A stretch of DNA of 64,000 nucleotides from Pseudobdellovibrionaceae bacterium (lineage in GTDB: Bacteria; Bdellovibrionota; Bdellovibrionia; Bdellovibrionales; Bdellovibrionaceae): assembly GCA_016719575.1 (NCBI GenBank), contig JADJYV010000013.1, positions 744,001-808,000 of the forward strand, given 5' to 3'. Shown in pieces: positions 53,017 through 60,863 of this stretch. The stretch's first letter is position 1. Each line of letters opens with the position of its first letter. A program made the position numbers and the translations under genes. Under the pieces are notes generated by a model. It saw only the letters and a program-made list of their open reading frames with translations. It had not been told where the DNA came from and searched no databases.

Positions 53017-53904
53017 GTGATTGCTTACTTAGCTTTCAACGAATTTATTAAAGATCTTGATTTTGAGCTAAAAAACAAAAAGGCGATTTCAGATCGCCTT
53101 TTTATTTCGCCCGATCGCCAAAAGCCCCTATGGGCTCAAAGTATTTGGTACGATGTCGAAGAAATTGAGATTGCTTCCGTTGGTGATGCCGTTAAGGCTC
53201 TGAAGGCGCGTGGCAAATGGTGGGCATCGTATTCATTCGTTCATCACCGCCGAAGCGAGCTGGTGCAAGAACAGCTGCCAAAGTTTAAAATTCCCCCTCT
53301 CTCCTTTCTCGGTAAGATTCCGGATCAACCCATGGGAGCGTGGACTATGATTGAAAAAAATAAAATCCTTGTCGCTGCAAACACATCAAGCCCCTTTCCC
53401 CTGGGAAAAATCCAATTTAGCGAAGATAAGGTGACGCCCCCTTCTCGGGCTTACCTCAAGCTTTGGGAGCTGTTTACTCTTACGGGGGTTAAGCCTATCA
53501 CGGGCTCAAGGTGTCTCGACCTCGGAAGCTGTCCTGGCGGATGGACATGGGTCCTTCAACAGATTGGCACTCATGTTATCAGCGTGGATAAGGCGCCACT
53601 TGATACAAAAATTGCGAAACTGCCCAATATCGAATATCTAAAAAAAGATGCTTTTCAGTTAAAGCCTAGCGATATTGGTCCGATTGATTATCTTTTCTCG
53701 GACATCATTTGTTACCCGCCCCGCCTTCTCGAGCTCGTCGAAGAATGGCGAGCAAGCGGTTTGTGCAAAAATTTTGTTTGCACCATAAAATTTCAGGGGG
53801 AAACGGATTGGGCAACCCTCGAAAAGTTTAAAAAGATTCCAAATTCTCGCCTCGTGCATCTTTATCACAATAAACATGAAGTCACTTGGATTTGCCTTCA
53901 ATAA
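53017..53904 (+). CDS. RlmM/FtsJ-like SAM-dependent methyltransferase
   Basis: A GTG at 53017 (six bases after the previous stop) starts a 295-residue protein. The S-adenosylmethionine motif I is LDLGSCPGGWTWVL at about residue 168, with the Gly-rich loop of Rossmann-fold methyltransferases of the FtsJ/RlmM type. VISVDKAPLD, DAFQL and DYLFSDIICYPPR follow (motifs II-IV). The catalytic Lys of this group is likely in TIKFQGE. The N-terminal ~150 residues are less conserved. It probably 2'-O-methylates rRNA, as RlmM does. Confidence 0.78.
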   Translation: MIAYLAFNEFIKDLDFELKNKKAISDRLFISPDRQKPLWAQSIWYDVEEIEIASVGDAVKALKARGKWWASYSFVHHRRSELVQEQLPKFKIPPLSFLGKIPDQPMGAWTMIEKNKILVAANTSSPFPLGKIQFSEDKVTPPSRAYLKLWELFTLTGVKPITGSRCLDLGSCPGGWTWVLQQIGTHVISVDKAPLDTKIAKLPNIEYLKKDAFQLKPSDIGPIDYLFSDIICYPPRLLELVEEWRASGLCKNFVCTIKFQGETDWATLEKFKKIPNSRLVHLYHNKHEVTWICLQ

Positions 53905-53966
53905 AACTCTTGAAAAATTCCCCTGGCACCTCTAAATTCTTCTCTAAATCACTTCTCTATCGACAG

Positions 53967-54053
53967 GCGCGGGTGGTGGAATTGGTAGACACGCAGGTCT
54001 CAGAAGCCTGTGGCCGAAAGGCTGTGGGGGTTCAAGTCCCCCCTCGCGCACCA
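53967..54053 (+). tRNA. tRNA-Leu (CAG)
   Basis: The sequence folds into a class II tRNA: acceptor GCGCGGG (53967-53973) pairs with CTCGCGC (54043-54049), followed by ACCA. The anticodon loop CTCAGAA gives CAG, so leucine. A variable arm (TGGCCGAAAGGCTG) and T-loop GTTCAAGTC are present. CCA is encoded. It is the likely integration site of the adjacent recombinase element: the recombinase frame runs into the tRNA 3' end. Confidence 0.95.
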
Positions 54054-54580
54054 ATTGTCAAGCTATGCGAACCAAAATTCGCACTTGAATTTAAACCGCT
54101 TATAAAACCCCGATTTTTTTCGGGGTTTTTTATTTTAAGCTCCTGGCCAGCGAAGTCTTTAACGGCTACGCACATATCGCTTTCATAAAAATCTTTATCT
54201 AAGTTCCAATAAATCTTAATTGAATCCACGCCAATTTCGACCCTGTGGATGAATTTCTGCAAAAGGTTGCGTCTGATATTGAAGTCAGGGTTATTTTTAA
54301 TTGTAAGGCCTGCAAACGCAGCAAACTCTTCAAACGTTTCAATGGGGACAAGTCTTTCATCAATATTTAAATCTTTTATTTTTAAAAGTCCTTCCTCCAA
54401 TTCTTTTTTAACCAGCTCCAGCTTTTCCATTTGCTTGAAGATCGGCGTCGCTGAAACTGTTTTAGGCAGCATTGATAATCTTTCAGCTAAAGCGTCTAAT
54501 TGCGAACTCACACCATAAAGTTTGGCCTTTAATTTTCCACGTTCTGACTCTTCGTCATTATTTTTATGAATGGCTTTCAC
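54032..54580 (-). CDS. Large serine recombinase, C-terminal coiled-coil part
   Basis: The 182-residue frame is helical (ESERGKLKAKLYGVSSQLD) and matches the C-terminal part of large serine recombinases after the zinc ribbon. It is out of frame with the upstream piece at 54598-54813. One extra T (minus strand) at the A-run 54600-54604 would restore the frame. Its last residues (TIGARGGT) and TGA stop are encoded by the 3' end of tRNA-Leu, so the gene spans the attachment junction. It is the 3' part of one disrupted recombinase gene. Confidence 0.65.
   Translation of the reverse strand: MKAIHKNNDEESERGKLKAKLYGVSSQLDALAERLSMLPKTVSATPIFKQMEKLELVKKELEEGLLKIKDLNIDERLVPIETFEEFAAFAGLTIKNNPDFNIRRNLLQKFIHRVEIGVDSIKIYWNLDKDFYESDMCVAVKDFAGQELKIKNPEKNRGFISGLNSSANFGSHSLTIGARGGT
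54104..54130 (+). terminator. Terminator of tRNA-Leu
   Basis: AAAACCCCG (54104-54112) and CGGGGTTTT (54121-54129) pair around an 8-base loop, followed by a T-rich stretch. It lies about 50 bases after the tRNA and inside the minus-strand recombinase C-terminal frame. Confidence 0.85.
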
Positions 54581-54597
54581 TTTATTTTGAAGTTCTA

Positions 54598-54813
54598 TTA
54601 AAAATTTTGGCCTTCAATAAATTTACAAAACTCGCCCCATACCAAGGCTTCAGCTTTCTTTGCTTGAACTCGTGTTGGCTCACACTGAAAAGTTTTTTTG
54701 GTTAATGTGGAATTTCTTTTGGTTGCCCATGAATGCTCATAATAAGGAACCTTGCCATTTCTTCCTGTCGCAGACTTTCCTGGCATGTGGTCACCGCACT
54801 TCATACAAAACAT
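54598..54813 (-). CDS. Large serine recombinase, zinc-ribbon part
   Basis: The 71-residue frame starts MFCMKCGDHMPGKSA, the zinc-ribbon part of large serine recombinases (C-x2-C). Further ligands are probably in YYEHSW and FQCEPTR. It is separated from the N-terminal piece by one missing base near the CC at 54817-54818 and from the C-terminal piece by another at 54600-54604. It is therefore the middle of one gene of about 560 residues. Confidence 0.65.
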   Translation of the reverse strand: MFCMKCGDHMPGKSATGRNGKVPYYEHSWATKRNSTLTKKTFQCEPTRVQAKKAEALVWGEFCKFIEGQNF

Positions 54814-55733
54814 ACGCCTGAAAGTAAATATGGATGCTTGCTGGTTTCTTTGAGTGGTTTAAGTCTTGAATGATTTTTGGTGAGCCTCTCGTTTGCTCGC
54901 TGAAAAATCATTTCATTAACTAGGGGTTGCCAAACGGCCTTTGCTTCCTTTTGTTCGCCTTTTTGAGTGTAGGTTTTAATTCCGATATAGGCCTTGTTCC
55001 TAATTATTGCTTGCAAGTTATCCACTGTAAAATGGCCAAGCCTCATTCTTGAACCGCCACCTTCTAAATGAGCTTTGGCCTTGTAACCATTATCATTCAT
55101 CCAACGAGCCGCACGAGACAAACTTCCTTCTCTTAAAAATGCTTCAAAGGCAATTCTAACAGTGGTTGCATGAGGTTCATCAATGTCCAAGCTTCCATTT
55201 TTTGTGTGACACTTCTTAAAACCAAGAGGGATAGTTCCACCATTGTATAGACCACGACTAGCGCGAGCTAAAATGTTCGCCGAAACTCTTTCACTGGTTT
55301 GCTTTCGTTCAAATTGCGCAAAGTTCATCAATTGAAATAACAACATTTCACCAGCGGCAGTAGTCGTGTCGAAGTCTTCACGAAGGCTCATGAAGCTGCA
55401 TTTAACTTCACTCATCATGTCCCACATATTTAAAAAGTCTCTATTGTTTCTGGAGAGCCTTGAAATTTCTATGACCATAACGAGATTTATTTTTTGTGCC
55501 CTCATGTCTTTAAGCATGGACTGCAAGGCGGGCCTGTTCATGTCCTTCGCTGAAATTCCAGCGTCCACATAGACATTAAAAATTTGGCCGAAGTTGGATT
55601 GTTTATTTCTATTGGCCACAGCTTCACGAAGCCGTTGCTCTTGATTTTTAATGGAGCCTTCAGGGTTTTCCGCTTGTTCTTCAGTTGAAACTCTAATGTA
55701 CAAAGCAATGTTAAAATTTTTATTCTTAAGCAT
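54801..55733 (-). CDS. Large serine recombinase, catalytic and DNA-binding part
   Basis: The 310-residue frame starts MLKNKNFNIALYIRVSTEEQ. The catalytic Ser lies in YIRVSTEEQ at about residue 16. Conserved VYVDAGISAKDMNRPALQ and VIEISRLSRNNRD (the RLSR motif) identify a serine integrase. The recombinase domain follows (about 165-290), with RGLYNGGTIPLGF and NLQAIIRNKAYIG. The frame is lost near 54817 after SGV, where the next piece continues in another frame. The element it serves is inserted at tRNA-Leu. Confidence 0.85.
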   Translation of the reverse strand: MLKNKNFNIALYIRVSTEEQAENPEGSIKNQEQRLREAVANRNKQSNFGQIFNVYVDAGISAKDMNRPALQSMLKDMRAQKINLVMVIEISRLSRNNRDFLNMWDMMSEVKCSFMSLREDFDTTTAAGEMLLFQLMNFAQFERKQTSERVSANILARASRGLYNGGTIPLGFKKCHTKNGSLDIDEPHATTVRIAFEAFLREGSLSRAARWMNDNGYKAKAHLEGGGSRMRLGHFTVDNLQAIIRNKAYIGIKTYTQKGEQKEAKAVWQPLVNEMIFQRANERLTKNHSRLKPLKETSKHPYLLSGVCFV

Positions 55734-55920
55734 CTGATCCCGTCCTTTTTAAAAGATTATCTTTTACTGTTGACGAGTCAGAGAGTGATTTCTTCTGGAG
55801 CTGGCAGAGTTCAATATAAATAATATTGGCCACTTCTTCAATCATTTGTTCATACACCTTTTCATTAAAATTTTCGTTTCTTATGTTTATTACTTCGATC
55901 TCGTCCCATTTTTTATTCAT
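55726..55920 (-). CDS. Small hypothetical protein upstream of the recombinase
   Basis: The 64-residue product (MNKKWDEIEVINIRNENFNE) has AGGGA about nine bases before its ATG and overlaps the recombinase start by eight bases, so the two are probably one transcription unit. It is acidic and helical, with no known family. It could be an accessory factor of recombination. Confidence 0.55.
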   Translation of the reverse strand: MNKKWDEIEVINIRNENFNEKVYEQMIEEVANIIYIELCQLQKKSLSDSSTVKDNLLKRTGSDA

Positions 55921-56013
55921 GAGCTATCCCTGTTTTTTATGGATATACTCAACTCATCACTCAATACTTCTCGCACTTTTGCCGCCGCCCAAACTGACCT
56001 AATAACTTTCGAT

Positions 56014-56057
56014 CCGTGACCCCTTTCCACCACATCGTTGGGGGGGAGGGGTCACGG
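56014..56057. repeat. Strong inverted repeat
   Basis: CCGTGACCCCT (56014-56024) pairs perfectly with AGGGGTCACGG (56047-56057), and four more pairs (two G-U) extend the stem to about 15 bp. No T-run follows on either strand, so it is unlikely to be a simple terminator. It could be a recombination or replication site of the element. Confidence 0.7.
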
Positions 56058-56207
56058 AAAAAGAAAGGTAAAAATGAGTCATTCATTTCGGCGGCAAATA
56101 CCTTAAATCAAAAATAAATTTCAAATTTTCCCTAATCATTTAACGCAATTACTCAGTATTCCCACCGGGCATATTGGTGGGCATACTGTTTTCTTAGTGA
56201 AAAACCA

Positions 56208-56246
56208 AAGTGTTCCTAGCGAGAACACTTCAGGGAACACTTTTTT
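56208..56246 (+). terminator. Terminator-like hairpin, possible end of a small RNA
   Basis: AAGTGTTCC (56208-56216) pairs with GGAACACTT (56234-56242), followed by T's. An alternative inner hairpin (AGTGTTC with GAACACT) shares the same left arm, so two folds compete. No upstream gene on this strand uses it. Confidence 0.6.
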
Positions 56247-56264
56247 ATGAAGCCTTCGCATGGC

Positions 56265-56289
56265 GAAGTCTTTAGCGAGACTTCTTTTT
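56265..56289 (+). terminator. Second terminator-like hairpin
   Basis: GAAGTCT (56265-56271) pairs with AGACTTC (56278-56284), followed by five T. It lies just behind the previous hairpin. Confidence 0.6.
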
Positions 56290-56601
56290 AGATTTTTGAT
56301 TTCATTTTAATCACCTCCAATGAAGTGATCTATTAGCAAGGCCGTGCCAATATTTTTCGACAAATTTGCAGAGATAAGTCATTGATGTGATTGATGCTGG
56401 AAAAATCAGTGGAGCCATAAGGTTTCCACATTTTTGAGAGAGTCTATCAAAAACGAGAGACCAATCTAGGGGCACTGTCGATCTTTTAGACAGAAAATAG
56501 GAGTTCACATCATTTTTACATCGGTCTTCTAAATTTGGAGGGCTGTGTTACTATAGACAAAATTATCGATAACAAACAATGGCTTAACAAAGGAAGAATT
56601 A

Positions 56602-57027
56602 ATGAAAACAACAATTTTAGCACTAGCTTTCTTAACAACATTTTCTGCTTTCGCAAACACTACAACATATTCGAACAATCAAGGCTGTACAGTTGAAGTT
56701 GAAAGTCGAAAAAATGGTGTAATTTACTATGTCTCTAAGGGCAATAAAAATGAAGTCGTAGGCGTAACAAATGACTTAACCTCAGGTACGTTTGTTTACT
56801 GTGACGACTCTGTGCTGCAGATTAATTCTTTCGAAGGAAAAAAGGGAATAGGAATACTTATGTCTTGCAGTGAACATCAAAACGGCCATGCTGTCACAAG
56901 GGGAAGAGTTGATATCGACATCATGGGTGGTGAACTAACTAAAATCGCCATTGACGGACAAATAAAAAAACTTCTTGGCTGGAAACAAGATACAAAAATT
57001 GAATGTTTGAATCTTGTGAAAAAATAG
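56602..57027 (+). CDS. Small exported hypothetical protein
   Basis: AAAGGAAG lies before the ATG. The 141-residue product has a signal peptide (MKTTILALAFLTTFSAFA). The mature part has four Cys (NQGCTVEV, VYCDDS, LMSCSEH, IECLNL), likely two disulfides in a beta-rich domain. No family is recognised. It may be cargo of the tRNA-Leu element. A terminator follows at 57077. Confidence 0.7.
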   Translation: MKTTILALAFLTTFSAFANTTTYSNNQGCTVEVESRKNGVIYYVSKGNKNEVVGVTNDLTSGTFVYCDDSVLQINSFEGKKGIGILMSCSEHQNGHAVTRGRVDIDIMGGELTKIAIDGQIKKLLGWKQDTKIECLNLVKK

Positions 57028-57076
57028 CTAGTCATTGAGCTGTTACCTGTAACTAATAATGAATGAAATCAAACCA

Positions 57077-57108
57077 GCCTTGAGACATCAAAAATCTCAA
57101 GGCTTTTT
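57077..57108 (+). terminator. Intrinsic terminator
   Basis: GCCTTGAGA (57077-57085) pairs with TCTCAAGGC (57095-57103), followed by a T-rich run. It ends the exported-protein gene at 57027. Confidence 0.88.
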
Positions 57109-57114
57109 CTTTTC

Positions 57115-57273
57115 CTACATCCTTATCGCCTTCGGCCAATTTGTAGCCTTGGATTCCTGAATAAGCTCAAACTGGGCTTTTCTAACTTGTTTTAAAACCC
57201 ATGGTAAATTCCCAGTTCCGACAGCCAAAAACGCCAGCGTAACAGACAAAGAAATCAATTTTGATAGGCCCAT
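57115..57273 (-). CDS. Small single-membrane-segment protein (52 residues)
   Basis: AAGGAG sits about ten bases before the ATG at 57273. The product (MGLSKLISLSVTLAFLAVGT, then GNLPWVLKQVRKAQFELIQES) has one hydrophobic N-terminal helix and a basic amphipathic tail ending WPKAIRM. It overlaps the 3' end of the HTH gene by 19 bases, so the two are co-translated. The shape fits an inner-membrane peptide. It could be a toxin or regulator paired with the HTH protein, but this is only inference. Confidence 0.55.
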   Translation of the reverse strand: MGLSKLISLSVTLAFLAVGTGNLPWVLKQVRKAQFELIQESKATNWPKAIRM

Positions 57274-57533
57274 TTGATTTGCTCCTTTTCCTCTACTGTC
57301 AGCCCATCAAGATCAAAACTCTTGCGTCTGATGCTCTGGCAGTAGTTAGTGATGGCATTGAGAGTCCGTCCATAATGACGGGCCAGTTCTTGCCTTGACC
57401 AGCCGTGTATATAACGTAGTTTTGCCAACTCCGTTAGATTCACTCTCGACTCATGCCACTGGATTGGATAGGCTATATCCAAACTGAGTGGTTCTCTCAG
57501 CATAGGGCGAGGGGCACCAATCAACATTTTCAA
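57255..57533 (-). CDS. HTH-domain protein
   Basis: The 92-residue product has a helix-turn-helix in LTELAKLRYIHGWSRQELARHYGRTLNAI (about residues 33-61), followed by RRKSFDLDGLTVEEKEQIK. It is probably a DNA-binding regulator. Start codons at TTG 57533, ATG 57527 and ATG 57503 are all possible. The small membrane-protein gene is encoded immediately after it with a 19-base overlap. Confidence 0.65.
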   Translation of the reverse strand: MKMLIGAPRPMLREPLSLDIAYPIQWHESRVNLTELAKLRYIHGWSRQELARHYGRTLNAITNYCQSIRRKSFDLDGLTVEEKEQIKWAYQN

Positions 57534-57738
57534 CCATTCGCACCAATACCTTTAATAACAAGATTTTTTGCCACCCCAAAAACCAATACATTCTGGGTAA
57601 ACGGGCAAATGCCTTTAAAATGGCTTTATGGCCCGTTGAGCCATAGCCAAAGCAATTTTTAATATTGAATTGAAGTGCAAAGGAACAACCACTTTGATAA
57701 AAAATCAAGGTTAACAATAGCAATTTTAAGGGGGATAA

Positions 57739-58125
57739 ATGAAATTACTTTTAGCAAGCGGATTAGCTTTATTTTTATCAAGCACGTCTTTTGCCGCAAC
57801 TTTGTTTTGCGACGGCGTTGACGGATATGAAATCTCATCTTCTGTGCCCGTTCGTAAGTGGCATAACATTACCGTTAAGAAAAACGGTGCGGTTCTGTTA
57901 AGTGACTTGAGTGAAAATGTGGGCTTTATTAAAAAAGATACAGTTACGGGCGACTATATGAAAATCTACCGTGGTGTAACTGTTAGAGCTGGAGTTATTA
58001 ACTCTATTATTTTAGCGATTCGCTTAAATCCAGATGGCGGATACACAGGAACTGGTGACGCTGTTCTTTTTGATGGTAGCGCCACTGCCGAAGTAAAAGG
58101 CTTAAACTGCAAAATGGGAAATTAG
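57739..58125 (+). CDS. Small exported hypothetical protein
   Basis: AAGGGGGAT lies four bases before the ATG. The 128-residue product has a signal peptide (MKLLLASGLALFLSSTSFA). The mature domain has Cys near both ends (LFCDGVDG and GLNCKMGN) that probably pair. Beta strands dominate. No family is recognised. A strong hairpin follows. Confidence 0.7.
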   Translation: MKLLLASGLALFLSSTSFAATLFCDGVDGYEISSSVPVRKWHNITVKKNGAVLLSDLSENVGFIKKDTVTGDYMKIYRGVTVRAGVINSIILAIRLNPDGGYTGTGDAVLFDGSATAEVKGLNCKMGN

Positions 58126-58160
58126 TTAATAAAAGCGAAAATTTCTGCTTTTATTAATTT
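58126..58160 (+). terminator. Intrinsic terminator
   Basis: TTAATAAAAGC (58126-58136) pairs with GCTTTTATTAA (58147-58157) around a 10-base loop, followed by TTT. It starts directly after the stop of the exported-protein gene. Confidence 0.75.
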
Positions 58161-58177
58161 AATATTAACAGGCGTAT

Positions 58178-58210
58178 CCAAGTAGAGAAGTTCTAAACTC
58201 GTCTACTTGG
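58178..58210. repeat. 9-bp inverted repeat
   Basis: CCAAGTAGA (58178-58186) and TCTACTTGG (58202-58210) are perfect complements with a 15-base spacer, followed directly by GCGCACCA (58211-58218). That octamer matches the 3' end of tRNA-Leu, but it is too short to prove an attachment site. Confidence 0.45.
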
Positions 58211-58390
58211 GCGCACCATTTCCAACAGGAATATGGATATTTTAGAGTTTAAAAAAGGCAAGATTGGTAGACGAAAGTCGGAGACATTGGTAGATAAGTC
58301 TACTAATTCTCAGTCTATGAATTGCGTTTTAAACATCAAAGCCATAAAAGAAGCTCTCATTTTAGCCTGCCAGGTCAAGTTCACAAGTGG

Positions 58391-59335
58391 TTACTTTACA
58401 GTTTGAATATATTCAATAATCTGATCACGTCGATTTTCTAAAGCAATGGCCTTGCAGTCTTGTCCTAAATTATTTTTATCAAAAAGCAATGCAATGCCAC
58501 CCCTTTCCAAAACTGATTTAAATATTTCAAGGTGTCCTTCTCTGGCTGCGAGCATAAGCAATGTCATACCTTCATTATTTCGAAATTTTAGAACTTGATC
58601 TTCATGTCCTTGATACTCAGTTAAAATTTCAAGTATCTCTTTTTTCGCATGTCCAAAAATAACGTCACTTTGCAATTGATTCATTTCATAACTGAAAGAG
58701 TTATCTATAAAACCTGGTATTTTAAGCCAACTGGTTCCAAGAGCAAGCATTTCGTCTTCAGACATTTTAAGCCAACTTTGAACACCCTGATATCTCCAAG
58801 TTCTGCCATAGTAGGTATAGCCATTAAGAAATGGACTTCCCCCGCCAAACAAGACTGCAATAATTTCCAGACCTGTGGCTTTTTGTTCGCCAGTTTGCAA
58901 AGAAAGGTGAGACACTTCGTGAATTATATTTTGAGCAAGAACTTCTCTGGACCTTACCAGAGCTGCTTTACAAATATAAACCTTGTTAACTTTTTTTTCG
59001 CCTTTTCGAAAAAAATACCAATCTTGCTGGGGATCCATTGCAGACGAATGAGTATAGGCTATCAAGTTCTTTTTCTCATCACTGTCACAACTATCTAGCT
59101 CAAATTGAAACCCGTTATTAAATGCACTCTTGAGTAACACCAGATCATTATAATATTCTTCATTTAAGTTCCGTAGTTGAGGGTTAGATATAGCTTTATC
59201 AAGATAGGATTTAGCGAGTTCAGTTGCCTGTTGGAGGTGCTTATCTTTGTCAGCCGTAGCTAAAGAGAACCATGTAAACGCATTTGCATTATGAAATGTG
59301 ACTAACGTCAAAAATAGAAAAAGAACTCGGCTCAT
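58391..59335 (-). CDS. Exported protein with HEVSH metallopeptidase-like motif and ankyrin repeats
   Basis: The 314-residue product has a signal peptide (MSRVLFLFLTLVTFHNANA). In the mature part IIHEVSHLSLQ at about residue 139 is an HExxH zinc motif. GLEIIAVLFGGGSPF follows and may hold a further ligand. Residues about 255-310 contain two ankyrin repeats (NNEGMTLLMLAAREGHLEIFK, then GGIALLFDKNNLGQ). The combination suggests a periplasmic or secreted protease that binds a partner by ankyrins. Homology is not proven. It could be a predator effector. Confidence 0.65.
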   Translation of the reverse strand: MSRVLFLFLTLVTFHNANAFTWFSLATADKDKHLQQATELAKSYLDKAISNPQLRNLNEEYYNDLVLLKSAFNNGFQFELDSCDSDEKKNLIAYTHSSAMDPQQDWYFFRKGEKKVNKVYICKAALVRSREVLAQNIIHEVSHLSLQTGEQKATGLEIIAVLFGGGSPFLNGYTYYGRTWRYQGVQSWLKMSEDEMLALGTSWLKIPGFIDNSFSYEMNQLQSDVIFGHAKKEILEILTEYQGHEDQVLKFRNNEGMTLLMLAAREGHLEIFKSVLERGGIALLFDKNNLGQDCKAIALENRRDQIIEYIQTVK

Positions 59336-59569
59336 ACGGACTCCTATATTTAGAGATCATGCAAAACATGCCAATGTCTTAAGTTGGTACAAATTCTGGT
59401 AAGGTCAATATAAAAGGATCTGAGCAGGTTTTGACTGTCAATCAAGTGAGCAGTGTAATGACTATTAAGGGAATGGTTCCAAGCCTTAAAATTGTTCTTG
59501 TATCTTGTGCTCGAAGGCAGCTTGGTCGATAGTTTTTCCATTCATCACCCTTAGAGATCGGGGCGAAAC

Positions 59570-60085
59570 CTAGTACTTTACAGTGACTTTACATTCAAGC
59601 GGAACCTTTAATACCGAGGTACCAGGATGACCATTTGACGGATACGATCCGATCAAAACTAAATCCGCCGTTCCATTAAATGTCCCCTCTGGAATCGGAC
59701 CCGCAGTTACCACATCAATGTCAATAAGGTGTAAAATTGCATACTGCAGATCTAACTCATTTTGATCCTGCGGAATCAAATCTAACATCGTTCCACTTCT
59801 AGGTTCACCCATATTAAATTTCTCAGTTAGTACCTTAGGCTTTACCGGAGCATTACCTCTTTGATTCATTAAATCAGTGGCCGTGAGAACTTCTGCCTGC
59901 ATTGAAACTTCAAAGCCCAAGTGATCTATTTTTCCAGTCACGGTCTTAATGGATTTTAATTCTGCAAGGCCTACCTTTAAATTTTGATCGACCCCCGGCA
60001 CTGGCTTACAGTTATAGTCCATATTTTGCGCCTGAGCTGAAAGGCCGATAACCGCTATAGCGAATATTAATCCTTGTTTTTTCAT
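59570..60085 (-). CDS. Exported hypothetical protein
   Basis: The 171-residue product has a signal peptide (MKKQGLIFAIAVIGLSAQAQ). The mature part has two Cys, NYNCKP-type near the start and LECKVTVKY at the end. It looks beta-rich. It lies about 20 bases after the exported-protein gene at 60107 on the same strand and is probably co-transcribed. Family unknown. Confidence 0.65.
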   Translation of the reverse strand: MKKQGLIFAIAVIGLSAQAQNMDYNCKPVPGVDQNLKVGLAELKSIKTVTGKIDHLGFEVSMQAEVLTATDLMNQRGNAPVKPKVLTEKFNMGEPRSGTMLDLIPQDQNELDLQYAILHLIDIDVVTAGPIPEGTFNGTADLVLIGSYPSNGHPGTSVLKVPLECKVTVKY

Positions 60086-60106
60086 TTCATTATCCTTAGG
60101 TGTTTT

Positions 60107-60598
60107 TTAAAAATTATTTTTGGGGTAAACCTGAATACAAGAGTCTGCGCAATCCGCGCCCGTCCTTAAGGTCGCAGCCATCAATGCACCTTTGATAGTG
60201 GCTAAATAGTCTTCCTTATCAAAGTGCGATTCCGCTTTGCAATCACCAAGATCTCTCTGCTCCTTTAACCAACCTACATATGCTGCAGTTTGCAAACTCG
60301 TTTCCTGTGCAACCCGGCATCCAATAAAGCAATGTGCAGTTTTATCAATCCCAAGCGCCTCTGCTTTGTTCTTTTCAATCCTATAAACTCGGTAAGCAAA
60401 TGCCAATTCTATTGGATTAGAAAGACCAGGTGTTTCGTCTCTCCATTCATCTTTAGCCAACTGGTACTGCAATTGAGTACTGTAAGGACCCAAGCGTTTT
60501 GGATCCTCCTCTATTTGAAAGCACTGCAGAGTCTCTGCAACAGAGGTCTGTGTCATAAGGCCAATAAAAAAAATTAGCAGCAGGACGTTTTTCTTCAT
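60107..60598 (-). CDS. Exported hypothetical protein rich in cysteine
   Basis: The 163-residue product has a signal peptide (MKKNVLLLIFFIGLMTQTSVA). The mature part has six or more Cys (TLQCFQ, HCFIGCR, GDCKA, ADCADSC), probably disulfide-bonded. It lies upstream of the 59570-60085 gene. Family unknown. Confidence 0.65.
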   Translation of the reverse strand: MKKNVLLLIFFIGLMTQTSVAETLQCFQIEEDPKRLGPYSTQLQYQLAKDEWRDETPGLSNPIELAFAYRVYRIEKNKAEALGIDKTAHCFIGCRVAQETSLQTAAYVGWLKEQRDLGDCKAESHFDKEDYLATIKGALMAATLRTGADCADSCIQVYPKNNF

Positions 60599-60762
60599 CC
60601 CCGGACTATAATCTACCGCATAAATACCTGGTAATTTTTCTTAGGGCTCTAAAAATTATTTACGATGACTGTCGAAGTTTTAGCCAGTGGGAACCCGCAA
60701 GCTGAGGATTTTGAAAAAAATCTGGTGGAATATTTATAAAATTTCACGACAAAAACGAGGTT

Positions 60763-60780
60763 GTGTCGTCGAAACGACAC
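60763..60780. promoter_or_regulatory. GTGTCGT-CGAA-ACGACAC hairpin
   Basis: Perfect 7-bp arms (60763-60769 and 60774-60780) enclose a CGAA tetraloop in the gap between the exported-protein genes and the Fic gene. It could be an operator or part of a transcript end. No T-run follows. Confidence 0.45.
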
Positions 60781-60863
60781 GTTTACTTGCGCAAAAGCAA
60801 TAGAATACCAGGAGGATGTTGACTGCTTAGATCAAGTTTTACTTTCAAATTTAGTGTGGCAGA

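Larger units (their letters stand above)
55921..56601. other. 680-base gap without protein genes but with three hairpins
   Basis: No gene is supported. The region holds a 44-base inverted repeat (56014-56057) and two terminator-like hairpins reading on the plus strand (56208-56246 and 56265-56289), although no plus-strand gene lies upstream of them. A small transcript from this gap would explain the arrangement. A minus-strand frame at 56311-56508 has no start signals. Confidence 0.55.

Noticed and set aside
56311..56508. Minus-strand frame of 65 codons
   Set aside because: No ribosome-binding site and no family; briefly considered as a transposase fragment but no motif supports it.
58211..58218. 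GCGCACCA as a second attachment site of the tRNA-Leu element
   Set aside because: Only eight bases match the tRNA 3' end, which could be chance; a real att repeat should be longer.
58233..58442. Plus-strand frame of 69 codons with a weak AGGA before its ATG
   Set aside because: It runs into the 3' end of the convergent ankyrin gene, and its composition is not convincing.
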